Positions 26,449-35,505 of a stretch of 64,000 bases of DNA are shown piece after piece (the first letter of the stretch is position 1; every line of letters begins with the position of its first letter). The stretch covers positions 744,001-808,000 of the forward strand of contig CAVVOI010000012.1 of assembly GCA_963749825.1 (NCBI GenBank), written 5' to 3'. The notes below the pieces were generated by a model. It saw only the letters and a program-made list of their open reading frames with translations. It was not told where the DNA came from and did no database searches. The translations under genes were made by a program, and so were the position numbers. The DNA is from UBA11865 sp963749825 (lineage in GTDB: Bacteria > Chloroflexota > Anaerolineae > Promineifilales > Promineifilaceae).

Positions 26449-27495
26449 TTAGTTGTATATACCGTATTTCTTGGCTGATTCCACCAGGGCATGGACGTTA
26501 TCGGCCGGAACTGTTGAGCCCATGGCACAACCAGGTCCCAGGATAAAACCACTGTCTGGTTTCCAGACTTCAATTAGTTCGCGGCAGGCTTCGTCAACTT
26601 CAGCCGGTGTACCGCTTTGGAGCAAATTAGTGTCGATGTTGCCCAGCAGACAGGTCTTGTTTCGAGCCGCTTCCTTAATCTTAACTATATTAGTTTTGTG
26701 GTCGATCTCAAGTACCTGTGCGCCAGTAGCGATGAAGTCATCGATAATTGGGATTGTATTCCCACAAATGTGATTGTGTAGAATGATGTCGTGAGCCTTT
26801 AGCTCATCAACCATCCGCTTCTCATGGATCCAGGGATATTTGCGGTAATGTCTTGGTGAGAGCAGATCCGGACCGGCAATGGGTTCACCGATCGATGTGG
26901 AATGGCCGCCACATTCTATTAAGGCATAGGCATAGCGGGTGGCTACACGGCGCGAATAGTCCATAAGCGCATGGATTAACTCAGGTTGCTCTTCAAAGGC
27001 GATATCCAACATCAATTCTGAAATACCCCGCAATTGAGCAGATAAATCCATCGGTCCTTGATCTGCCCTGGCGCAAATCCATACCTTATCGCCAATTTCC
27101 TTGGATAAGATCCTGGTTGCTTTCAGGATCTCGTTCATGGGGAAGGTGGTATAGGGATCCGGCACTTCTAAATCGGCCACATCCTCGAGCTTATCTACAA
27201 GCGCTTTATGGGCGGCCGGGGCGGCATCGTCTCTGTAGGCCACTTCCACGCCGCAGGCCTGGGCATTGCAGGCCGTGCCATTTTCCAACAGAATCATATC
27301 ATGCCCGAATTCCCGCCAAGCATCCAGCATCGCCTGGGCCAGTAATTCACCATCTTGGAAAACTTCGCTCATTGGCAAACCGGTCGCATAGGCTGCCGGC
27401 TGGAAGTTATGCAGATCTACCGGAACACGGTCTGGACTCTTAAGATCAATTGCCGCCTGTACACGTTCGATAGATGACGTATTCTCGTACATCAC
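26449..27495 (-). CDS. MtaA/MtbA-like methylcobamide methyltransferase (URO-D family)
   Basis: 348-residue URO-D family protein with the clearest MtaA/MtbA character in the cluster. The zinc site is complete: His242-x-Cys244 in HNHICGNTIP and Cys323 in GPGCAMGSTVP, the H-x-C...C pattern that binds zinc and activates the acceptor thiol in coenzyme M methyltransferases. The N-terminus SIERVQAAIDLKSPDRVPVD and GEPIAGPDLLSPRHYRKY are normal family blocks. In bacteria without coenzyme M the acceptor is usually tetrahydrofolate or an unidentified thiol. It would receive the methyl group from the corrinoid protein at 33661-34296 in the same gene run. It lies between two further UroD-fold genes, a tandem set of three that are not close copies of each other. 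Confidence 0.9.
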   Translation of the reverse strand: MMYENTSSIERVQAAIDLKSPDRVPVDLHNFQPAAYATGLPMSEVFQDGELLAQAMLDAWREFGHDMILLENGTACNAQACGVEVAYRDDAAPAAHKALVDKLEDVADLEVPDPYTTFPMNEILKATRILSKEIGDKVWICARADQGPMDLSAQLRGISELMLDIAFEEQPELIHALMDYSRRVATRYAYALIECGGHSTSIGEPIAGPDLLSPRHYRKYPWIHEKRMVDELKAHDIILHNHICGNTIPIIDDFIATGAQVLEIDHKTNIVKIKEAARNKTCLLGNIDTNLLQSGTPAEVDEACRELIEVWKPDSGFILGPGCAMGSTVPADNVHALVESAKKYGIYN

Positions 27496-27578
27496 TTGCC
27501 CCTTTTGTTACGTGTTTTATTGTGTTAATCTGTGGGATACATTGAGGAAGTCACTCACCTATCACCCTGAGCCGGCGC

Positions 27579-28727
27579 CTAATAGCGGCCGTATTCCTGC
27601 AACGTTTCCCACATGGCCATGTAATTCTGGGGTGGCACCGAAGCCTGGGTATTATGGATCGTAGTGAAGACAAATCCTCCGCCCGGGGCCATGATTTCGA
27701 TATTATGCTTGACATCTTCCCGCACATCTTCAGGAGTACCCTGATCGAAGACGCGCTGCGTGTCGACTCCAGCCCCCCAGAACGAAATGTCCTGGCCATA
27801 TTCTATCTTAATGGCGCTATAGTCGATGCCCGCAGCGCTTTTCTGCAATGGATTTAGAATATCAATGCCCGACTCGATAAGGTCCCATAGTATAGGCACC
27901 AGGGCACCATCGCAATGATAAAACAGCTTGGCATTGGTTCGAGCCTTGATGAATGAGAACAGTTTGGTGTGTCGCGGTTTGATATACTTTCGATATTGTT
28001 CTGGACGGAAGAATAGATTGTTCTGCCCAGCCAGATCATCCGCCTCGATAACCACATCGGCCAGATCGCCCACTTGCTCTAGAACCTTCTCCCAGTAGCG
28101 CATCTTCAGCTCGACGACCTTATCCATTATGTATTCGGCTATTTCGGGCTGAAGGTAGAAGTCAGTGAAGTATGCCTCGAAGCCCCTGGTCCAGGCATGC
28201 ATCTCGGAAACACCGGCTGATAAGGAACCGACGACCACGGCTTTTCCCTCTTCTATGGTCTCCAGCGCCTTTTCTCGTAAACCCGCAAACCGGTTTGGGT
28301 CACCTGCATCGGGCCATTGATAGTTCGCTTTGATCCCATCGACGGTTTCAAATTTATCCAGGGGCCAGGAATACATATCATAGTAGAGGCCACCTTGCTT
28401 GGGACTACGCCAACCGATACCCCATTCGTCGGTGTAAGCCGAGTATTCCCCTTCATCGCGATAAACAAGATTGTATTTGGATGAAGAACGGGGGGCGATA
28501 TTGTGAATATCGATCTTGAGCATATTGGCCAGATCTTGATCGATGGCAGCTAATTGTTGAATGCTATCGACAATGCGTATCTCGACCTCAGGCAAACCTA
28601 GATAGGCTCGCAGATTCTTATAAGCAATGCGATGTATCCCAGACATCGGCGTGCCGCCCAGATCGAAGGGTAAACGATCTGGTTCCTTGTGATTTAAGGC
28701 CAGTTGGATACGTTCACGAGAGTTCAT
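27579..28727 (-). CDS. Uroporphyrinogen decarboxylase-fold protein
   Basis: 382-residue URO-D superfamily protein. N-terminus MNSRERIQLALNHKEPDRLP and DLGGTPMSGIH match the large group of catabolic UroD-like proteins found beside sugar transporters and corrinoid proteins. The position of the zinc ligands differs from its two neighbours: FYHCDGA has adjacent His271 and Cys272 in place of His-x-Cys, and the C-terminal segment TIHNTQASVPPQNY has a His (358) and no Cys. It may therefore catalyse a different step, such as demethylation of the imported compound (inference). Start chosen at ATG 28727, five bases after GGAGG; a TTG four codons earlier is unlikely. It is preceded by a strong hairpin that separates it from the binding-protein gene. 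Confidence 0.87.
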   Translation of the reverse strand: MNSRERIQLALNHKEPDRLPFDLGGTPMSGIHRIAYKNLRAYLGLPEVEIRIVDSIQQLAAIDQDLANMLKIDIHNIAPRSSSKYNLVYRDEGEYSAYTDEWGIGWRSPKQGGLYYDMYSWPLDKFETVDGIKANYQWPDAGDPNRFAGLREKALETIEEGKAVVVGSLSAGVSEMHAWTRGFEAYFTDFYLQPEIAEYIMDKVVELKMRYWEKVLEQVGDLADVVIEADDLAGQNNLFFRPEQYRKYIKPRHTKLFSFIKARTNAKLFYHCDGALVPILWDLIESGIDILNPLQKSAAGIDYSAIKIEYGQDISFWGAGVDTQRVFDQGTPEDVREDVKHNIEIMAPGGGFVFTTIHNTQASVPPQNYMAMWETLQEYGRY

Positions 28728-28788
28728 ATGTACCTCCAATGAGTTGATTCACAAGCCCTTCGTTTACTAATGATGATTGCAAGTGAAA

Positions 28789-28842
28789 AGCTGGGAGCGC
28801 TTATTCGACGCTCTACTCGATGACCTTCGAGCGCTCCCAGCT
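28789..28842 (-). terminator. Intercistronic hairpin (terminator or attenuator) after the duplicated binding-protein gene
   Basis: Perfect 12-base inverted repeat AGCTGGGAGCGC (28789-28800) and its complement (28831-28842) with a 30-base loop, followed on the minus strand by TTTT. A second smaller stem (CGTTCTT...AAGAACG) lies just after the stop codon of the binding protein. The pair probably limits read-through into the UroD genes and protects the binding-protein message. Confidence 0.6.
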
Positions 28843-28881
28843 ACTTAAGTTATCGCGTTCTTCGAACTTAACAAAGAACGA

Positions 28882-30915
28882 CTATTCGTGATAGAAGAAG
28901 CTGGCGTTGCTCTCATCAATCACGATGACGCCCGTATCGACAGATTCTGGCATGGGAACGATCCCGGCCGCTAAGTTATCAGGCACAATGGGAACCGGAG
29001 CATGGTTCAGATAGTACAACAACTTGGTGCCCAGGTAGGTCATTAACGCTGTTTTCTGAGCCACAGATGCCTGGATGACACCATCTTCGATGAATTTCAG
29101 GGTGCCGTCGTCGCGATCCATGGAGACGATTTTGAAATCGCCTTCCAGACCCAATTCCTTAACGGCTGTTGCCGCGCCAACGCCACCGGCCGCTTCAACG
29201 CAGCCGACGCCCTTCAGTTCAGGTTCGCGGGCCAGTACAGCTTTTAGGCCTTCGGCAGCTTTGGCTGAATCGCTGTCGTCATTGATGATCTGGACTAACT
29301 CAACATCAGGCCAATTCTCCTCGAACTCATCCTGGTAACCCTGGATCCGTTCTTCCAGATTTGATTGACCAGCCTTGGTCAAGATGGCCACTTTACCTTC
29401 GCCGCCGATCAACTCGGCCAGCATAGCGCCGCCCACGCGACCGGCGTTGTAGTTGCCGGTGCCCAGGAAAGTCAGGCGATTGGAACCGTAGACCTCGGCG
29501 TCGAGGGTTACCACCGGAATACCGGCGGCAATAGCGTCGTCGATGGCCGGTTTTAGGGCCGGATCAAAACCGATGATCAGCATACCGGCTGGCTCTTCGG
29601 CTACGATCTGCTCCATGGTATTGATCATGGCGGTCATATCATATTCTACCGGACCAACGAATTTGGTCTCTACACCTAATTCTTCACCGGCGAACTCAAG
29701 GCCCAGGCGATGATCGATGAAATAGGGCAGAGTGGTCAAAGCCAATACCTCAACATAGGTTTCGCCCGGTTCTGGGCCAGTCAGCTCAATACTACTGAAA
29801 TCATAAGGATCGTCGGCATGATAGAAGTGGGAGGCATTGTCGGCATTAATCACCACAACGCCCGTATCAACTGATTCGGGCATGGGAATGACGCCTGCGG
29901 CCTCGTTATCGGCGACGATGGGAACAGGGTTATTCTGCAGACCCTCCATCAGCATCGTGCCGATGAAGGTCATCAAGGCGCTCTGTTGGGCCACAGAGGC
30001 ATAAATGGTGCCATCTTCGATGAATTTCAAGGTGCCGTCGTCACGATCCATGGAGATGATCTTCAGTTGATCTTCCAGCCCCAATTCATTGGATGCGGTA
30101 GCGGCGCCAACGCCACCGGCCGCTTCCACACAGCCAACACCGGCCAGATCTGGCTCCCGTTGAAGCACAGCTTTTAGCCCATCTGCCGCCTTGGCCGAAT
30201 CACTCTGATCGTCAATAACCTGAACAACCTCGATTCCTGGCCAATTTTCTTCGAATTCATCTTTGTATCCCTGGATGCGTTCCTCCAGGTTGCTTTGCCC
30301 AATCTTGGTGATCAGGGCTACTTTGCCCTCACCACCGATAGCCTCGGCCAGCAATTCCGCACCAACGCGTCCGGCATTGTAGTTGCCGGTACCCAAGAAG
30401 GTCAGACGATCGGAACCATATACCTCCGCATCGAGAGTAACTACCGGAACACCTTGGGCCACGGCCGCGTTAATGGAAGGTTCGAGTGCCGGATCAAAGC
30501 CCACAATATTGATCCCTTGTGGATTAGTGGCCACGGTCTGTTCCATGGTGTTCACCATGGCCGTCATGTCATATTCAACAGGTCCGACATGGGATGTTTG
30601 GACACCTAGCGCTTCACCGGCGAAATACAGACCTACCTGATGGTCGATAAAGTAAGGTAGATTGGTGAGGGCGTTTACCTCATAATAATGTTGGTCGCTT
30701 TTGGCTACGACCTCTTCTGCTTCCTCTGCAATAGGCTCTTCAGTCGCTACTTCTTCTTCAGCCATTTCTTCTTCTGCGGCTGGTTCTTCAACGACTTCTT
30801 CTGCGGCCGGTTCTTCAGTTTCAGTATCTTCCGAGGAACCGCAACCAACGGCAAAGACAGCCAGGGCAGCAATCAGAAGCAACACCAAAAAAAGCTTCCA
30901 TGAATTGGTCTTCAT
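28882..30915 (-). CDS. Tandem-duplicated ribose-type substrate-binding lipoprotein
   Basis: 677-residue lipoprotein that contains two complete periplasmic-binding-protein domains of the ribose/galactose class (Peripla_BP_4). Signal peptide with lipobox FAVGC (Cys25), an acidic linker to about 75, domain 1 at about 77-366, a short DPYDFSSIELTGPEPGET spacer, then domain 2 to the end. The two domains align with no gaps over 290 residues with 218 identical by hand count (75%). Each keeps VGPVEYDMTAM, DAEVYGS-x-RLTFLGTGNYN, GQSNLEERIQGY and SMDRDDGTLKFIEDG. A normal family member is about 320-370 residues with one domain. Domain 2 is less like domain 1 in the last quarter (MEGLQNN versus YYLNHAP). 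It follows the permease and ATPase genes of the same importer, in one operon with a corrinoid protein. Ligand unknown. Confidence 0.95.
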   Translation of the reverse strand: MKTNSWKLFLVLLLIAALAVFAVGCGSSEDTETEEPAAEEVVEEPAAEEEMAEEEVATEEPIAEEAEEVVAKSDQHYYEVNALTNLPYFIDHQVGLYFAGEALGVQTSHVGPVEYDMTAMVNTMEQTVATNPQGINIVGFDPALEPSINAAVAQGVPVVTLDAEVYGSDRLTFLGTGNYNAGRVGAELLAEAIGGEGKVALITKIGQSNLEERIQGYKDEFEENWPGIEVVQVIDDQSDSAKAADGLKAVLQREPDLAGVGCVEAAGGVGAATASNELGLEDQLKIISMDRDDGTLKFIEDGTIYASVAQQSALMTFIGTMLMEGLQNNPVPIVADNEAAGVIPMPESVDTGVVVINADNASHFYHADDPYDFSSIELTGPEPGETYVEVLALTTLPYFIDHRLGLEFAGEELGVETKFVGPVEYDMTAMINTMEQIVAEEPAGMLIIGFDPALKPAIDDAIAAGIPVVTLDAEVYGSNRLTFLGTGNYNAGRVGGAMLAELIGGEGKVAILTKAGQSNLEERIQGYQDEFEENWPDVELVQIINDDSDSAKAAEGLKAVLAREPELKGVGCVEAAGGVGAATAVKELGLEGDFKIVSMDRDDGTLKFIEDGVIQASVAQKTALMTYLGTKLLYYLNHAPVPIVPDNLAAGIVPMPESVDTGVIVIDESNASFFYHE

Positions 30916-30990
30916 TTCCTATCCTCCCAAAAAAACAACATAACTAATACAACTTGATTCGTAGTCCGATGGACAACTAAGGCTTGGGCG

Positions 30991-31003
30991 GCGCCACTGG
31001 CGC
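30991..31003. other. Short hairpin between permease and binding-protein genes
   Basis: GCGCCACTGGCGC: six-base arms around a single base, in the 141-base gap before the binding-protein start. It could be a processing site or a small regulator site. No promoter is clear beside it. Confidence 0.35.
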
Positions 31004-31056
31004 GTATTGATTTTAAGGCAATTTTTCCTCCTCTTAGCTAATATGAAACATGTTGG

Positions 31057-32058
31057 CTAGGATGAACTCCTATGGCTAAGCGAATCAGCAGCCACAGCGA
31101 TGATTAATACACCACCGATGATGATCGTCTGCCAATAAGGGTTGACACCTAATAGATTCAAGCCGTTAGAAATGAGGGCCATCAGCATAACCCCAAAGAG
31201 CGAACCAATAACCGTGCCTTCACCACCAGCCAGACTGGCGCCACCAATAACAACGGCCGATATAACCTGAAGCTCGACGCCAACGCCGGCCGATACGGAA
31301 GCTGTACCGAAGCGACCTGCCAGAAGTAGACCGGCAAAACCGGCCATCACCGCAGCAATGATATAGTTGACAATCTGCACGCGACCTACCCGAATACCCG
31401 AGAGGCGAGCGCTTTTTTCATTACCACCAACAAAATAACTCTGGCGAAAATAGCGGGAACGTCTCAGTAAAATGTCACCTACCACAACACAAACAATCAT
31501 GATGAAGACTGGGTATTGGATGCCGAAGGCCTTGTTCTGAGCCATCTGGTTGAAACTTTCGGGCAGGTTGGGGATGCCGAAACCGGACGTGAGCAACAAC
31601 ACAATACCACGAACCACCGACATCATGCCTAGTGTGGCAATGAGTGGATTGACTTTTACCCTGGCTACTAGCAAGCCGTTCATCAGACCAACCAGGATCG
31701 AAGCACCAAAGGCCATAAGAATTGCCACCGGCACACTGACATCCCAAAAAATCATGGCGTACCCGGCTACGGCTCCGGCAAGGGCCAGGGTTGAGCCGAC
31801 AGAGAGATCGAAACCGCCCGATACCATGAGGACGGTCATGCCCACAGCCACAATCGTGTTAAAGGAAAGACCGAGCACCAGAGCGAGCATATTCGCTTTG
31901 GTCAGAAAATTATCAGAGGCCAGCGTCAGCAGAATCATTATCACCAATACGGTCAGGGCGATGGTTAATTCTCGCTGCTGGATGGCTCGTCGCCAGATAG
32001 GAACTTTCGTAGATGTCGAAACGGTGGCTTGGCCATCAGAATCATGACTTATACTCAT
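31057..32058 (-). CDS. Ribose-type ABC transporter permease (RbsC family)
   Basis: 333-residue membrane permease of the BPD_transp_2 (RbsC/XylH) family with about eight to ten hydrophobic segments. Signature pieces are GMTVLMVSGGFDLSVGSTLALAG (about 77-99; helix and loop typical of RbsC), NPLIATLGMMSVVRGIVLL, YFVGGNEKSARLSGI, the cytoplasmic loop that meets the ATPase, and GGASLAGGEGTVIGSLFGV near the C-terminus. Its start overlaps the end of the ATPase gene by four bases (ATGA type), so translation is coupled. It is the only permease in this importer, so it should form a homodimer. Substrate is not given by sequence; the neighbours point to a methylated sugar or polyol-like compound. Confidence 0.95.
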   Translation of the reverse strand: MSISHDSDGQATVSTSTKVPIWRRAIQQRELTIALTVLVIMILLTLASDNFLTKANMLALVLGLSFNTIVAVGMTVLMVSGGFDLSVGSTLALAGAVAGYAMIFWDVSVPVAILMAFGASILVGLMNGLLVARVKVNPLIATLGMMSVVRGIVLLLTSGFGIPNLPESFNQMAQNKAFGIQYPVFIMIVCVVVGDILLRRSRYFRQSYFVGGNEKSARLSGIRVGRVQIVNYIIAAVMAGFAGLLLAGRFGTASVSAGVGVELQVISAVVIGGASLAGGEGTVIGSLFGVMLMALISNGLNLLGVNPYWQTIIIGGVLIIAVAADSLSHRSSS

Positions 32059-33578
32059 ACTTCTTCTCCTTCTTGGTCAGCGCCTGCGGCGAGTACCATG
32101 ATCTTTTCCTCGTCGGCATCAGCGACCGGCAAGATGCTTTTTAGTTGACCCTGTCGCATCACCGCGATGCGGTCACTGATAATGAGTGTCTCTGGCAGGT
32201 CTGAAGAAATTGCTAGGATAGCTTTTCCTTCCCGGGCCAGTTGCCGAAGCATCCGGTGGATCTCTTGTTTTGTACCAACGTCTATCCCGCGGGTGGGTTC
32301 GTCAACGATCAATACATCAGGATTGGTGGCCAACCACATCCCCAGAAGAACTTTCTGCTGATTTCCACCCGAAAGATTACGCAATTTCTGATCCAGGGTG
32401 GGGGTCTTTATATCCAGATTCTGCACATACTTCTTAGTGAGGGCCGTCAGCTTATCCCATAGTAACCACCCTTTTGGGGCTACCTTGTCAAGATTAGTGA
32501 CCAGGAAATTTTCCTTGACAGACTTTGCCAGATAGAGCCCTTCCTGTTTGCGATCTTCCGAGAGGTAAGCCATCCCCAGTTTCATGGCATCAGACGGATG
32601 AGATAGACGTACCGTTTCGTTCTTTAAGACAATAATTCCAGCAGTGGCAACGTCCATGCCGATGATCGCGCGGGCCATCTCGGTACGACCAGAACCGACT
32701 AGTCCAAAGAAGGTCAATATCTCGCCGTAATGGAGATCGAAACTAATATCTTCAAACTGCCCATCCTTGGAGAAGTGATCAACTTGTAGAACCTTGACGC
32801 CTCGTTCTGCTTCGGTGCCATGCAGATTTTCTAGATCGCCTAGATCCCGGCCGACCATCATGCTGATGATTTGATGCTCGTCAGATGTCGCGGTGGGTAC
32901 CGTGCCCACAAGTTCGCCATCTCGAAGGACGGCGATTCTATCGGTGTTCTCAAACACCTCTTCCAGGTGGTGGGAAACGAAAATGATGCCCAGCCCTTGG
33001 CTTTTAAGTTGGCTGAGTAGATCGAACAAACGATCAGCCTCTTGCAGAGAAAGAGACGAGGTAGGTTCATCGAGGATGAGAATCCTGGCGTTCCGAGACA
33101 TCGCCTTGGTGATTTCAACCAACTGTTGATTGCCAAGGGAGAGACTATCCACCCGCACTGTCGGTGGGAAAGTGGCTTCAAAGCGATCTAACCACTTTTG
33201 AGACTCTCGATTCATCTCGCCTACATTGATGAGCTTCAGCCCGTTGAGTGGTTGGCGGCCGGCGAAGATGTTTTCAGCAACGGTTAGATTATTGACCAGG
33301 CTCAATTCCTGGTACACGGCGCTGATTCCAACACCTTCTGCTTCGTGGGGATGGTTGAAATGGACTTCTTCACCATCCAAGAAGAGGCAGCCACTATCAG
33401 GCTCCTCCGCACCTGTGAGAATCTGGATGAGTGTTGATTTGCCGGCTCCGTTTTCACCAACTAAGGCCAGGATTTCACCAGCGTACAGTTCTAGATTGAC
33501 ATCAGATAACGCTTGGACGCCGGGAAACGCTTTTGATACCTGCTCGACTCGGAGCAAATTGCTGGCATCATCATTCAT
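32055..33578 (-). CDS. Sugar ABC transporter ATPase with two nucleotide domains (RbsA family)
   Basis: 507-residue cytoplasmic ATPase with two fused ABC domains, as in RbsA/MglA/XylG. Domain 1 has Walker A GENGAGKST, signature LSLGNQQLVEI and Walker B ILILDEPTSSL. Domain 2 has a degenerate Walker A GLVGSGRTE, as is normal here, signature LSGGNQQKVLLG and DVLIVDEPTRGID. An ATG at 33578 lies behind GGAGG with a seven-base gap and is preferred over a longer reading that starts at 33608. It follows the corrinoid gene by 82 bases and overlaps the permease by four. It powers the importer whose binding protein is duplicated. Confidence 0.95.
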   Translation of the reverse strand: MNDDASNLLRVEQVSKAFPGVQALSDVNLELYAGEILALVGENGAGKSTLIQILTGAEEPDSGCLFLDGEEVHFNHPHEAEGVGISAVYQELSLVNNLTVAENIFAGRQPLNGLKLINVGEMNRESQKWLDRFEATFPPTVRVDSLSLGNQQLVEITKAMSRNARILILDEPTSSLSLQEADRLFDLLSQLKSQGLGIIFVSHHLEEVFENTDRIAVLRDGELVGTVPTATSDEHQIISMMVGRDLGDLENLHGTEAERGVKVLQVDHFSKDGQFEDISFDLHYGEILTFFGLVGSGRTEMARAIIGMDVATAGIIVLKNETVRLSHPSDAMKLGMAYLSEDRKQEGLYLAKSVKENFLVTNLDKVAPKGWLLWDKLTALTKKYVQNLDIKTPTLDQKLRNLSGGNQQKVLLGMWLATNPDVLIVDEPTRGIDVGTKQEIHRMLRQLAREGKAILAISSDLPETLIISDRIAVMRQGQLKSILPVADADEEKIMVLAAGADQEGEEV

Positions 33579-33660
33579 ACGAATTCCTCCGAAAAATGGT
33601 CTCTCCAACCGATTAACGAGTTAAGAAGGAGAAACGCATTTGGTAAACCAGCTTAGCCTG

Positions 33661-34296
33661 TTAGTCGACCAATTCATTCGCCAATGATGCGGCCCGGCCG
33701 GCATCGGCCGCAAAGCCGTCGGCGCCTATTTCAGTGGCATATTCCGGTGTCACCGGGGCGCCGCCAATGATGACCTTAACACTGTCTCGAACGCCTGCGT
33801 CTTGTAGGGCGTCAATAGTCTTCTTCATAGAAGGCATCGTAGTTGTCAACAAGGCCGACATGGCTACCAAATCCGGCTGATAGTCGCGCACGGCTTGTAC
33901 AAATTGCTCGGCCTGTACATCGGTTCCCAGATCAACCAACTCGAATCCGGCGCCTTCAAGCATCATGCCTACCAGGTTCTTGCCGATGTCATGCAAATCA
34001 CCCTGGACGGTTCCGATGACGATTGTGCCGGTGGCCTGTACATCCGAGGCAACCAAGAGCGGCTTCAAAATGGCCAAACCAGCCTGCATGGCCCGGGCAG
34101 CTATCAACATTTCTGGGACGTAATATTCGCCTTCTTCAAACATCCGACCGACTTCCGACATGGCCGGCACCAAACCTTGTTTCAAGATCACTTCGGCCGG
34201 CAAACCGGCGTCGACTGCCTCCTGAACATGCTCTGTCACGGCGGTCTTGTCACCTTCAATAATGCCATCATAAATAGGTTTCAGTTGTGGATCCAT
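33661..34296 (-). CDS. Corrinoid (cobalamin-binding) methyltransferase protein
   Basis: 211-residue corrinoid carrier, second in the window. The cap domain covers residues 1-85 (FEEGEYYVPEMLIAARAMQA). The B12 domain has DLHDIGKNLV with cobalt-ligand His102, then MSALLTTTMPSMKKTIDAL and VIIGGAPVTPEYA. It shares the layout of the protein at 8475-9128 but clearly differs in sequence. Its operon contains UroD-fold proteins and a sugar-type importer and no MttB, so the methyl donor is likely not a quaternary amine. The methyl-donor enzyme should be one of the three UroD-fold proteins or a gene elsewhere. It is encoded 56 bases after the LacI-type regulator and starts behind GGAGG. Confidence 0.95.
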   Translation of the reverse strand: MDPQLKPIYDGIIEGDKTAVTEHVQEAVDAGLPAEVILKQGLVPAMSEVGRMFEEGEYYVPEMLIAARAMQAGLAILKPLLVASDVQATGTIVIGTVQGDLHDIGKNLVGMMLEGAGFELVDLGTDVQAEQFVQAVRDYQPDLVAMSALLTTTMPSMKKTIDALQDAGVRDSVKVIIGGAPVTPEYATEIGADGFAADAGRAASLANELVD

Positions 34297-34352
34297 TTCT
34301 TCCTCCTTTGAAAGTAGAGAGCATTCACATGATTAACAGGATACCGGGGCCT

Positions 34353-35378
34353 TCATGTTTGAGTGGCGTTCCTAGGCGGTCCGGTTGACTTACGCACGAT
34401 TAGGCTGGTGGGGATTTCCTGGTAGAGTTGTGTCAATTCCTGATCGTTCAATATTTCGAGCAGAAGATTGGTGCCGGCTTTTGCGATCTCGCAAATGGGC
34501 TGCTTGATTGTCGTAAGCGCGGGCCAGACTTGGCGGGAGAGGGCTACATCGTCAAACCCGGCAATGGAAATATCGGCCGGCACTCTGAGACCCGCTTCGT
34601 AAACGGCCGAATAGGCGCCGGCGGCCATCTCGTCATTGTTACAAAAAATAGCCGTTGGGCGCGGCTTGCTGTCTAACAACTTCTGAACCGACGTCAATCC
34701 AGTTTCAAAGTGGTCGTCTCCATAGCCAACAAGAGCGGGGACGATCTCGATCCCCTCCTCGTTTAAAGCAGCCTGATAGCCATTAAAACGGTCATGCGCC
34801 GCTCGTTGCTCCTGCGGTCCGACCACATACCCGATGCGCCTATGCCCCAGGCTCAACAGATAGCGGGTCATATCATAAGCTCCCTGGTAGTCGGTGGCAG
34901 TCACATAGGGCCAGGGGCTCTCACGGTCCGAAGGAGTTAGGCGTACAAAGGGAAATGCTTGCTTATCTAAAGCTTGCAGAAGAGCTGTTGCATTATCGGC
35001 CGGTGGTGTAAAAAGCAACCCGTCCACCACTTGTTGCGACACCATGCGTAGAATTTCTTGTGTGTCCTTCTCTCTAGAGACATCACAAGGATGCAAGATG
35101 GTGCTGTAGCCAGATTCTCGCGCGGTTTCCAAAACCCCCTTGAGCACGTCTTGAATATAGTGCCAGCTTGCATTATGGAAGATCAACCCAATGGCGAAAG
35201 ATTGGCCCGTAGCCAGCCGCCTCGCCGATAGATTCACGGCAAACCCCAATTCATTAACAGCAGCCAATACTTTCTGGCGGGTCGTTTCACGGACAAAAGG
35301 TTCATCATTGATAACCCGCGAAACTGTTTTTATAGATACGCCGGCGCGTTCGGCTACATCTCTGATAGTTGCCGACAA
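34353..35378 (-). CDS. LacI family transcriptional regulator
   Basis: 341-residue repressor: helix-turn-helix and hinge at residues 1-60 (TIRDVAERAGVSIKTVSRVI, NLSARRLATGQSFAIGLIF) and a periplasmic-binding-protein-like effector domain to the end (TAIFCNNDEMAAGAYSAVYE, SIAGFDDVALSRQVWPALTT). The start codon is TTG at 35378, five bases behind AGGAGG; an ATG in between is out of frame. It is the first gene of the minus-strand run down to CobW at 24236, and two operator-like palindromes overlap its promoter. So it probably represses the whole run and itself until a sugar-like effector binds. Confidence 0.94.
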   Translation of the reverse strand: MSATIRDVAERAGVSIKTVSRVINDEPFVRETTRQKVLAAVNELGFAVNLSARRLATGQSFAIGLIFHNASWHYIQDVLKGVLETARESGYSTILHPCDVSREKDTQEILRMVSQQVVDGLLFTPPADNATALLQALDKQAFPFVRLTPSDRESPWPYVTATDYQGAYDMTRYLLSLGHRRIGYVVGPQEQRAAHDRFNGYQAALNEEGIEIVPALVGYGDDHFETGLTSVQKLLDSKPRPTAIFCNNDEMAAGAYSAVYEAGLRVPADISIAGFDDVALSRQVWPALTTIKQPICEIAKAGTNLLLEILNDQELTQLYQEIPTSLIVRKSTGPPRNATQT

Positions 35379-35441
35379 CCATACCTCCTAAAACTCACCC
35401 GATAGCGTAGTTGATTGAGCTTGACAGCATAGGCCTGCGCC

Positions 35442-35455
35442 TGATACCGCTGTCA
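35442..35455. promoter_or_regulatory. LacI-type operator O1
   Basis: TGATACCGCTGTCA is a near-palindrome with a central CG, as in LacI-family operators. It is 13 of 14 bases identical to the second site at 35487-35500; the centres are 45 bases apart, allowing a repression loop. It lies between the promoter and the regulator start. Confidence 0.65.
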
Positions 35456-35486
35456 ATGATGTTTCTAAAAAAAACAGCGCCGCTTA

Positions 35487-35500
35487 TGACACCGCTGTCA
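35487..35500. promoter_or_regulatory. LacI-type operator O2
   Basis: TGACACCGCTGTCA: arms TGACA and TGTCA around a central C-CG-C, 12 of 14 positions symmetric. Read on the minus strand it begins five bases after the -10 box, so a bound repressor would cover the start site. Confidence 0.7.
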
Positions 35501-35505
35501 ATTTT

